The translations under genes and the position numbers were made by a program. The notes under the pieces were generated by a model, which was given only the letters and a program-made list of their open reading frames with translations, had not been told where the DNA came from and made no database searches. A DNA stretch of 64,000 nt from Apostichopus japonicus (lineage: Eukaryota > Echinodermata > Holothuroidea > Aspidochirotida > Stichopodidae), in contig NC_092563.1 in NCBI RefSeq assembly GCF_037975245.1, forward strand, positions 7,127,501-7,191,500, in the 5' to 3' direction. Positions 60,801 through 64,000 of this stretch are shown here, in pieces (position 1 is the first letter of the stretch; every line of letters begins with the position of its first letter).

Positions 60801-62613
60801 CTATAGCCATAAGGGCTGTTACTGCTTGGCTTGAATTCGCCAGCTGAAGCCAAAATTGATGTAACCCTTAGGGCTGAATCTTTGCGCTATAGCCAAAATG
60901 GTTGTAACTGTTAGGGCTGAATCTTTGCACTATAATTATAAGGGCTGTAACTGATAATAAAATTGTTTCATACTGTCCTTTTTGATGAACAGATATCGAA
61001 TGACCTAAAGATGACAAAGAACCAGAGAATGACCAGATAACAACAGGAAGTTTCTTGCCAAAATTTGAGGCTGTAATGTTTGCTCTTTCAATATTTCTTT
61101 TAACTACTGGCTGATTGTCTTTTGCATGAAATGGAGAATGTCATCTGCTATTTTAAATTATATTTTGACAGATTGCTAAATTCAACTATGGAATGGGGGA
61201 GAAGGACCCGGTGGAACATGTCAAATTTTACTCCAAGTGTGACCTGAATAAATCAGTCAGAATTAGCGAAATCAGACAGGTGGGTTTTACATTCTTTCTT
61301 CATAATGAAGTCTGTGAGATGGTCAGATGCTCAACTAAGAGAAAGGATTCATATGGCTGCTTTTACAATGGCTAACAATTTCAATGGCCACTGTCTTTGG
61401 TTACTTGCCATACGCAGGCAAGTAACCTATGCAATCAAGTTGGCGTGTGTGTGTACGTGATTGTGACGCCTAGCTTGTGAACACAAATATCTCAAGACAG
61501 ATTTTGGCATGATGCTTCCTCAAAATTAGTACTGTACAATAACTCTATTGTTTTGTGTGGAGGTCAAAGGTCATTTGGAGTCAGCAGGGGGCAATATGTC
61601 GAAATCTAAACAAGGCTGTATCTCCAGAATCTGATCATTAAAGGCGCTCATATTTGCATGGTAGGATAGCCTTATGTAGTGTAAAGGTTGTACACAATTT
61701 GATGTAGGTCAAAGTTCATTAAGGTCACCAAGGGTCAAAACTTGAAATCCTTGTAAACAATATCTCCAGACAGGAACTTCATTGGCTCTGAAATTTTGCA
61801 TGTAGCTTCCCTATAATGAACAAAACCTTATTGTGTTTTTGGTGGATGTCAAAGGCCACACTCTGTAAAGCATAATCAAACACAAACACGATATCCCAAG
61901 ATAGGTTACATCACATATTTTGGGTGGAGGTCAGTTTATTTGGGGTCAGTGGAGGTCAAATGTCAACATATCATCAGTACTTTATCTTGAGAACTGCAAC
62001 TTCGTGTGCATGGTAGATTGATGGGTGAATGGAACTGATTTAGCTTTTAAACATTGTACGCCATCCGTTAATTGTGCTCGATGACCCTTTCATTAGTAGT
62101 GATGTATGTATGGGTGAGTATTAAGTGAGGTCTATTTTACTACTGTATTTTACTCTTTGTTTATAGTGTGCTTGTGAAGTGTGTGTGTTTATGTTCTGTA
62201 CGTTTGTTCAAATCGTCTCCTTTCATGGTTTCTATATCAACAGGACTCCATGGCATTACCGAGAGAATTCTCTGAAAGATTCCTAAGAGTGTGTGTCAAG
62301 CAGAGGGATACTGAAGTCTGGGTTCGTGAAGCTTTTCAAAAATGGTGCAAAGGAAAGGAATTGACAGCTAAGGTATGGGGGGAATAACTCCAATAGGAAG
62401 AAAGATGGCTGCCGTTAGGTGAACGTCACAGTCAACACATCTCCTGTTTTACTTGCTTTATATGTAGTCTTATATTTATATCTGTGTTTATGATTGTTAT
62501 GGATGCTCTGTAAGGATATAATGGCGAAACTGTGGATATTTTGATGATATTTTGATATACAGAAACCCTGGTTTGAAGAAAAGAAGAAAACAAAACGTAA
62601 GAGCGTAACCTAA
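23241..62613 (+). CDS. SAMHD1: SAMHD1-like dNTP triphosphohydrolase with SH3-like insert exons (whole gene model)
   Basis: Joined exons: 23241-23401, 23828-23861, 25075-25235, 25651-25766, 28338-28408, 29007-29138, three SH3-like exons (31185-31343, 32480-32638, 35271-35429), 48979-49194, 49724-49815, 50613-50669, 56056-56239, three versions of one exon (57234-57341, 58263-58370, 60503-60610), 61172-61279, 62244-62372, 62563-62613. All junctions are GT/AG and phases agree throughout. SAMHD1 hydrolyses dNTPs to deoxynucleosides and triphosphate and is switched on by (d)GTP/dNTP-driven tetramer formation; in vertebrates it is nuclear and limits the dNTP pool. HD-domain metal ligands are all present. 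No SAM domain was found upstream. The protein would be 539 codons without SH3 exons and with one copy of the repeated exon, or 770 with everything. Gene identity is certain; the exact exon set and the start are inferred. Confidence 0.9.
23828..23861 (+). CDS. SAMHD1: SAMHD1 candidate 34-bp exon before the HD domain
   Basis: Acceptor TTCCAG and donor AAAG|GTCAGT bound a 34-bp exon. With the two bases left by the previous exon it reads [12 protein letters not shown] and ends in phase 0, so the following exon begins V-F-N-D. The resulting K-V-F-N matches human SAMHD1 K116-V117-I118-N119, whose Lys, Val and Asn help form the allosteric nucleotide sites. An alternative frame ([11 protein letters not shown]) looks somewhat SAM-like but does not fit the phases on either side. 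Confidence 0.6.
24777..25010. repeat. Retroposon-like fragment in intron with (CATA)n tail
   Basis: Contains GGTTCGATTCCCCGCC at about 24809-24824, which resembles a tRNA T-arm/B-box, and ends in a CATACATACATA tail (24981-25005). Its 3' half matches 22190-22260. A tRNA-derived SINE is possible, but no A-box is visible and no tRNA folds here. Confidence 0.55.
25075..25235 (+). CDS. SAMHD1: SAMHD1 HD-domain exon (allosteric entry and first metal His)
   Basis: Encodes [31 protein letters not shown] and [16 protein letters not shown], aligning without gaps to human residues about 117-170. Retained: Asp137, Gln142 and Arg145 (GTP specificity at allosteric site 1), Gln149, Val156, Arg164 and His167 (metal ligand). 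Changed: Leu150 to Met, Phe157 to Tyr. The acceptor is TTGCAG and the donor GG|GTAGGT, leaving two bases. The exon is unmistakable. Confidence 0.97.
25651..25766 (+). CDS. SAMHD1: SAMHD1 HD-motif exon (CHD)
   Basis: Follows CTGACAG and ends GATTTAG|GTTGGT. Reads [16 protein letters not shown], then [16 protein letters not shown]. His-Asp of CHDLG is the HD metal-binding pair (human His206-Asp207). Enters in phase 2 and leaves one base. The intron before it is short (415 bp), the one after is 2.6 kb. Confidence 0.97.
25767..28337 (+). other. SAMHD1 intron with a ~72-bp inverted-repeat element
   Basis: No coding block. Near-complementary arms at 26206-26277 and 27276-27347 share GCGCGGTAAA.GCCA and GCATACCTCGCT; between them is ~1 kb of unique AT-rich DNA and a (GT)n stretch at 26327-26340. 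This looks like a non-autonomous DNA element with long inverted ends. The remaining ~1 kb to the next exon shows nothing else. Confidence 0.6.
26206..27347. mobile_element. Inverted-repeat (foldback/MITE-like) element
   Basis: Arms of about 72 bp (26206-26277 and 27276-27347) are inverted copies with around 10 differences, with outer ends CCCCGGTAG on the left and its mate GGTAG reading outward on the right. Target duplication was not resolved. No transposase. Confidence 0.6.
28338..28408 (+). CDS. SAMHD1: SAMHD1 exon HGPFSH
   Basis: Acceptor CATTACAG, donor GGAAAG|GTAAAG. With the preceding base it reads [17 protein letters not shown] and RPDYIGK, 24 codons. It keeps both catalytic-pocket histidines equivalent to human His210 and His215. 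Leaves in phase 0. Confidence 0.96.
29007..29138 (+). CDS. SAMHD1: SAMHD1 exon [11 protein letters not shown] to [11 protein letters not shown]
   Basis: Acceptor TGAACAG, donor GAAG|GTATTG, 44 codons in phase 0-0. It begins with the His matching human His233 and keeps MFEHML and [11 protein letters not shown]. It stops exactly where the human protein has a poorly conserved loop between FIKEQI and the YKGR block, which is the point where the SH3-like exons follow. Confidence 0.95.
29258..30301. mobile_element. ~1.04 kb DNA element with ~155-bp terminal inverted repeats
   Basis: Left arm 29258-29412 and right arm 30147-30301 are inverted copies, sharing ACAATTTATATT, CGCTTTC.GTTGGACT.AATAC, GGCTCCTA and TAAGCCGCCATT. 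The middle ~730 bp is non-coding and unique. This is a non-autonomous TIR element inside the intron. The target duplication could not be defined by eye. Confidence 0.72.
31185..31343 (+). CDS. SAMHD1: SH3-like domain exon, copy 1 (in SAMHD1)
   Basis: 53 codons, phase 0-0, acceptor TTGATTAG, donor GAG|GTATGA. Reads [18 protein letters not shown], then [20 protein letters not shown] and [15 protein letters not shown]. This follows the SH3 pattern: ALYDY-like ALRTY (residues 3-7), EL then a hydrophobic (14-18), LTIL (23-26), the Trp-pair position as FL (34-35), G..GMV (42-47) and a YVE-like MVE end. The peptide-groove residues are changed: ALYDY Tyr is Arg, the first Trp is Phe, and PxNY is SKEM, so ordinary PxxP binding is doubtful. 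It lies between FVEKK and EIWSYKGR of SAMHD1. Domain assignment is from pattern only; inclusion in mRNA is inferred. Confidence 0.78.
32480..32638 (+). CDS. SAMHD1: SH3-like domain exon, copy 2
   Basis: Identical at the nucleotide level to copy 1, 1295 bp downstream, with the same acceptor and donor and near-identical flanks on both sides (about 140 bp upstream and over 600 bp downstream including minisatellite variants). Phase 0-0 means it can be joined after copy 1, replace it, or be skipped without breaking the SAMHD1 frame. Confidence 0.77.
35271..35429 (+). CDS. SAMHD1: SH3-like domain exon, copy 3
   Basis: Same exon with one codon changed: GGA to AAA at residue 42, so ERGKKG becomes ERKKKG in the region of the SH3 distal loop. 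Splice sites are intact. Its flanks match copies 1 and 2 (only scattered substitutions, e.g. 35206 and 35590), then the minisatellite variants diverge. Confidence 0.77.
46111..46572. other. Intron stretch, nothing recognised
   Basis: Unique intronic DNA between the minisatellite and a TIR element. The two short minus-strand open frames here overlap each other and match nothing I know. Confidence 0.4.
46573..48448. mobile_element. TIR DNA element (CAGGCGCGTATCCAGG ends), composite
   Basis: Left end CAGGCGCGTATCCAGG, right end CCTGGATACGCGCCTG: a perfect 16-bp inverted pair. Flanking GCACAAC occurs at 46567-46573 and 48448-48454, overlapping the outermost base of each end, consistent with a 7-8 bp target duplication. 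Inside, a ~90-bp block (46614-46705) with CTATCTAAGC, GCGCCACCA and GCGTACAAGAAAATTT is repeated at 47787-47880, suggesting a second related element or an internal duplication. No transposase. A pyrimidine-rich run lies at 48290-48400. hAT-like by similarity to the other elements here. Confidence 0.78.
48979..49194 (+). CDS. SAMHD1: SAMHD1 catalytic exon ([17 protein letters not shown])
   Basis: Acceptor TTCTATAG, donor GATAAA|GTAAGT, 72 codons, phase 0-0. Reads [55 protein letters not shown] and QICTRDK. Retains the fourth metal ligand (human Asp311), Lys312, Tyr315, Asp319, and Arg333, Arg352 and Lys354 of the allosteric/tetramer region. Sequence agreement with vertebrates is very high here. 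Confidence 0.98.
49195..49723. other. SAMHD1 intron
   Basis: A C-run followed by an A-run lies at 49361-49382. Nothing else is recognised. Confidence 0.6.
49724..49815 (+). CDS. SAMHD1: SAMHD1 exon with altered nucleotide-pocket residues
   Basis: Acceptor TTTCAG, donor GCCAT|GTGAGT. Reads [20 protein letters not shown] then [10 protein letters not shown]. Aligned without gaps to human 355-385, Asn358, Arg366, His370 and His376 are kept, but the residue at Tyr374 is Cys, Gln375 is Asn and Lys377 is Arg. In the human enzyme Tyr374 and Gln375 contact the sugar and help exclude ribonucleotides. Leaves two bases (AT), completed by G of the next exon. Confidence 0.95.
50613..50669 (+). CDS. SAMHD1: SAMHD1 small exon ([14 protein letters not shown])
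   Basis: 57 bp; acceptor TTCTCAG, donor ACGG|GTGAGA. With flanking bases reads [20 protein letters not shown], matching human MITDAFLKADDYIEI. Phase 2 in, two bases out. Confidence 0.93.
50940..55675. repeat. Second intronic minisatellite (about 49/44-bp units, ~100 copies)
   Basis: The long unit is TGTTGTAAAGTGACCTGTTT, GTCCTATGTTTATGCACTC, then TTAAATGAAG (49 bp). A shorter unit with TATTTACTTTGAAA replaces the last part (44 bp). In 53.5-54.5 kb long and short units alternate with a third type (CTTAAATAAGGGG), forming a repeated block of two to three units. It fills most of the 5.4-kb intron between 50669 and 56056. Confidence 0.95.
55676..56055. other. SAMHD1 intron end
   Basis: Unique DNA leading to the acceptor TTTCTTAG; no other feature. 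Confidence 0.6.
56056..56239 (+). CDS. SAMHD1: SAMHD1 exon [10 protein letters not shown] to VGQTQLKKK
   Basis: Acceptor TTTCTTAG; 61 codons after completing GG|G. Reads [36 protein letters not shown] and [20 protein letters not shown]. Human Arg451 and Leu453 match (R-D-L-F), but Lys455 is Val and Tyr456 is Cys. The end is taken at AAG|GTAGCT (56239). The two duplicated downstream copies of this end instead continue KKKEA...TPKK to a donor GTATGC, so this donor seems newly made (A to T) after the original one was deleted. Without splicing here the frame runs 25 codons on to a stop at 56312. Confidence 0.92.
56410..56430. repeat. (TA)n microsatellite, hAT insertion site
   Basis: A pure TA run interrupted by the element at 56431-56769; the run continues after it to about 56870 with GATA/TATC variants. 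Sister run at 57861-57891. Confidence 0.85.
56431..56769. mobile_element. Short hAT-like MITE (339 bp) in a TA run
   Basis: Ends CAGGGTTATAGCTAG and GTGGCTATAACCCTG are inverted copies. Interior has GCGAAGCGTAGCGAGCGAAG and GGCCGGC runs. TATATATA flanks both sides, but it lies in a TA run, so the 8-bp duplication is only suggestive. The paralogous TA run at 57861-57891 is uninterrupted, which gives the empty site. Confidence 0.82.
57234..57341 (+). CDS. SAMHD1: SAMHD1 repeated exon, copy 1
   Basis: 36 codons, phase 0-0, acceptor CACCAG, donor GCAT|GTAAGT. Reads [36 protein letters not shown]. The end matches human KAEDFIVDV just before the NMDYGM block. Two further versions lie at 58263 and 60503. 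Any one, or all in series, can join to the next exon without changing frame. Confidence 0.92.
57489..57596 (+). pseudogene. Partial duplicate of the preceding SAMHD1 exon (3' half), copy 2
   Basis: Repeats the exon text for [18 protein letters not shown], with Ile for Thr next, then [13 protein letters not shown] and a donor-like GTATGC. It lacks the 5' half and any acceptor, because the duplication began inside the exon. It is therefore probably not spliced as an exon. Confidence 0.85.
58263..58370 (+). CDS. SAMHD1: SAMHD1 repeated exon, copy 2
   Basis: Reads [36 protein letters not shown]. Same splice sites (CACCAG; GCAT|GTAAGT), 36 codons, no stop. Differs from copy 1 at seven residues. 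Confidence 0.88.
58517..58620 (+). pseudogene. Partial duplicate of the preceding SAMHD1 exon (3' half), copy 3
   Basis: Same truncated exon piece as at 57489, reading [20 protein letters not shown] then [13 protein letters not shown] and GTATGC. Lacks the acceptor and the 5' half. Confidence 0.85.
58660..59915. mobile_element. hAT-type non-autonomous element with internal tandem repeats
   Basis: Ends CAGGGGCGTAGCGA and TCGCTACGCCCCTG are perfect inverted copies, flanked by the exact 8-bp duplication GAGGGAAA (58652-58659 and 59916-59923). The paralogous position in the neighbouring duplicate (about 57626) has the sequence uninterrupted. No transposase; most of the inside is a ~137-bp tandem array. 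Confidence 0.95.
58706..59750. repeat. ~137-bp tandem repeat, 8 copies, inside the hAT element
   Basis: Each unit starts GATTTGCCGACGGATCTGG, then GGGGGAGGGGTCTAAGGGG, CCCCTCCCCTTTGGCAATTT, and ends GTGTATATTTTAAGTCAAA. Starts at 58706, 58843, 58980 and so on. Two units near 59.4-59.55 kb lack the ~40-bp GGGAGGGGGT...CCCTCCCC hairpin part. Confidence 0.93.
60503..60610 (+). CDS. SAMHD1: SAMHD1 repeated exon, copy 3
   Basis: Reads [36 protein letters not shown]. Splice sites intact, 36 codons, phase 0-0. Closest to the following constitutive exon, so the least costly single choice if only one is used. Confidence 0.9.
60725..60965. repeat. Degenerate ~55-bp repeats with TAACCCTTA.GGCT and inverted partners
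   Basis: GTAACCCTTA(T/G)GGCTG, CATAAGGGCTGTTAC, GTAACCCTTAGGGCTGAATC, GTAACTGTTAGGGCTGAATC and TATAAGGGCTGTAACTG follow one another in both orientations. The first element (TGTAACCCTTACGGC) also marks the right end of the duplicated units at 57470 and 58497. Confidence 0.65.
61172..61279 (+). CDS. SAMHD1: SAMHD1 exon [17 protein letters not shown]
   Basis: Acceptor TTGACAG, donor AGACAG|GTGGGT, 36 codons, phase 0-0. Reads [20 protein letters not shown] then [16 protein letters not shown]. Keeps the Lys matching human Lys523, which contacts the allosteric nucleotide phosphates. Confidence 0.96.
61330..61990 (+). repeat. Dispersed GGTCAAAGGTCA-type repeat in intron
   Basis: Begins with a part that is the reverse complement of 375-545 and continues with AGGTCAAAGGTCATTTGG, GGTCACCAAGGGTCAAAAC and TTGTAAACAATATCTCCAGA units like those at 19.7-20.2 kb. 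The two pieces seen apart elsewhere are thus parts of one family. Confidence 0.75.
62244..62372 (+). CDS. SAMHD1: SAMHD1 C-terminal exon
   Basis: Acceptor TCAACAG, donor GCTAAG|GTATGG, 43 codons. Reads [37 protein letters not shown] and KELTAK, matching human LLPEKFAEQLIRVYCKK to FVQWCADRNF. Confidence 0.95.
62563..62613 (+). CDS. SAMHD1: SAMHD1 last coding exon and stop
   Basis: Acceptor GATATACAG; reads [16 protein letters not shown] then TAA at 62611. The tail is much shorter than human residues 583-626 and lacks the Thr592-Pro CDK site. KKKTKRK could be a nuclear import signal in place of the N-terminal one of vertebrates (inference). No clear AATAAA follows before the LINE. Confidence 0.82.
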   Translation, partial: KPWFEEKKKTKRKSVT

Positions 62614-62770
62614 GCTTATATAGGCTATGAAAATGTACATTATATTGCTATATAGCCTATACGTATGCCATGCTTGTACACTGTTGGACACTATACCATT
62701 TCTGTGAGGAGACTATATTGTCCGTGAAGTACGTTAGTTAGTTACGAACAGAGAGAAAACAAGCAGAACA

Positions 62771-63313
62771 ATGGACGAGAAACTGGACTGTATATTTGAA
62801 CAACTATCCGAGCTAGCCTACAAGCTATGCCTAAACAATTAAATTCTTTGAATCAACGCCCTTGTAATGATGGAGGAGAAGCTGAAGTCGATGAATGTAG
62901 CAATTACCGATATGGCAAAGTCGGTTGAGTTTATAGAGAATGCTGTAGAGAAGGTTAAAGCCGATTATAAACTTAAAGCAGATAAGACAGAGGTAACTAA
63001 ACTAGATGAAAAACTATTGATGGCAGAAAATTCAATTCTTTCTAAAGTTCAGATGTTAAAAAATCGATCACGTCGTAAGAACTTGATTTTCTATGGTATT
63101 CCGGAAGCAGTTGAATTAGGAGAATGCCGGTCTTCTGAGTGCTTGGTTACAAAGGAAATTGTAAAGGATTTCATGGGATTGGAGGTCAATGAAAAAGATA
63201 TCGAAAGGGCTCATAGAATACCAAGAGGTCCAGTGATCGGGAACATCAAGTCCAGACTGATCCAGGTGTGTTTTAGTCGTTATTCTGACCGTGATGAGAT
63301 TTTGCATTCATGA
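62771..63313 (+). pseudogene. LINE ORF1 remnant (RRM-type nucleic-acid binding protein)
   Basis: A first short frame from ATG 62771 (MDEKLDCIFEQLSELA) stops at 62842; a second frame 62867-63313 gives a coiled-coil-like stretch and then NRSRRKNLIFYGIPE, NEKDIERAHRIPRG and KSRLIQVCFSRYSDRDEIL. This is the pattern of L1/Tx1-like ORF1 proteins (coiled coil then RRM). It is cut off right after DEIL, where a deletion joins it to ORF2, so the element is defective. Confidence 0.85.
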
Positions 63314-64000
63314 TTTTGAATATGGGCTGCAAAAATATCACTTTTATTGTAATCTACGGTCCCAATGACGACACTCCATCCTTTTTTCATAATTTGCATG
63401 ATATTATCGAGGATTTCAATACAGATCATTGTATTGTTGTAGGAGATTGGAATGTTACACTTAATCAAAGTATGGACACATTTAATTATCAACATATTAA
63501 TAATCCTTTGTCTAAACAAGTGATTTTAGATCTTTTGGATAATTATGATTTAGTAGATGTGTGGCGGGTTTATAATCCAATTGAACGGAAGTTTACTTGG
63601 TGTCAAAAGAATCCATTTAAGCAAAGTCATTTAGATTTTTTTTGTGGTTTCTTCTGGGTTAATGAATATTTGAGTAAACTCTTCTATTTTATATGGATAC
63701 AGGTTTGATCACTCTTTAATTAGCACTACGTTTAGTTTCTGTAATATCAAGATAGGGAGCGGGTATTGGAAATTTAACAAGTCACTACTTGATGATGACC
63801 AAATTGTTTGTATGATTACAGATACAATTAGGGATACCATAAATCAATACGCCTGTTTGATCTATAATAGAGAGAATATTCATTCCATTTCCAAAAGAGA
63901 TATTTATTGTGTAATAAATGATCGATTATTGTTTGAAATGATTCTTCTTAACCTTTGTGGGAAATGTATTTCTTACGCCTCGTATAAGAAAAAAATCAAT
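63310..64000 (+). mobile_element. LINE ORF2 start (AP endonuclease), frameshifted, open at window end
   Basis: Frame 63310-63708 reads FIVIYGPNDDTPSFF, DHCIVVGDWNVTLN, YDLVDVWRVYNPIERKFTW, an apurinic-like endonuclease with the GDWN block. Its first ~80 codons are missing. A frameshift near 63640-63700 moves the frame; after it comes YRFDHSLISTTFSF (the SDH motif region) and GSGYWKFNKSLLDDDQI, continuing open to 64000. L1-group/Tx1-like LINE, same strand as SAMHD1, starting about 100-150 bp after its stop codon. Confidence 0.85.

Noticed and set aside
60725-60965. Interstitial telomere repeat (TAACCC-like)
   Set aside because: The word is TAACCCTTA within ~55-bp degenerate units, not a run of TTAGGG.
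63116-63519. Minus-strand frames in the LINE
   Set aside because: Shadows of ORF1 and endonuclease frames on the plus strand.

Overview
This is a eukaryotic window, most likely from a marine invertebrate. The dispersed 'GGTCAAAGGTCATTTGGGGTCA' type repeats, the AT-rich composition, large introns, satellite families and hAT/LINE debris fit an echinoderm or other invertebrate deuterostome, but that taxonomic call is inference. There are no bacterial genes, operons, rRNA or CRISPR arrays. Only one host protein gene can be supported: a SAMHD1-like dNTP triphosphohydrolase on the + strand, built from small exons between about 23.2 and 62.6 kb. I reassembled it by hand from conserved blocks, splice sites and codon phase.

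Layout. 1-12.87 kb: a macrosatellite of about 4.7 kb (two full copies and one truncated), each copy carrying an inner array of a ~180-bp satellite. 12.9-21.2 kb: mostly non-coding, with two nested hAT-type elements that have TIRs and 8-bp target duplications (14.78-16.42 kb), a minus-strand LINE reverse-transcriptase fragment (17.4-18.5 kb) and a 'GGTCAAAGGTCA' repeat block (19.7-20.2 kb). 21.2-23.2 kb: a very AT-rich foldback-like inverted repeat directly upstream of the gene. 23.2-29.1 kb: SAMHD1 N-terminal and HD-domain exons. 30.4-46.1 kb: a giant 34-bp minisatellite (roughly 420 units) containing three nearly identical copies of a 53-codon, phase 0-0 exon that encodes an SH3-like domain. 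46.6-48.4 kb: a TIR element. 49.0-50.7 kb: further catalytic and allosteric exons. 50.9-55.7 kb: a second intronic minisatellite (about 49/44 bp). 56.1-62.6 kb: C-terminal exons, one of them (36 codons) present three times through tandem duplication. 62.7-64.0 kb: a damaged LINE (ORF1 fragment, AP endonuclease start of ORF2) that runs off the window.

Main point. Read through its splice sites, the gene encodes SAMHD1 with up to three SH3-like modules inserted in frame into a loop of the HD domain, no recognisable SAM domain, a triplicated regulatory-region exon, and changes at the residues matching human Tyr374 and Gln375, which line the dNTP pocket. All exons of the model join in compatible phases: about 539 codons without SH3 exons and with one copy of the repeated exon, 770 codons if everything is included. 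Which exons are really spliced in cannot be decided without transcripts.
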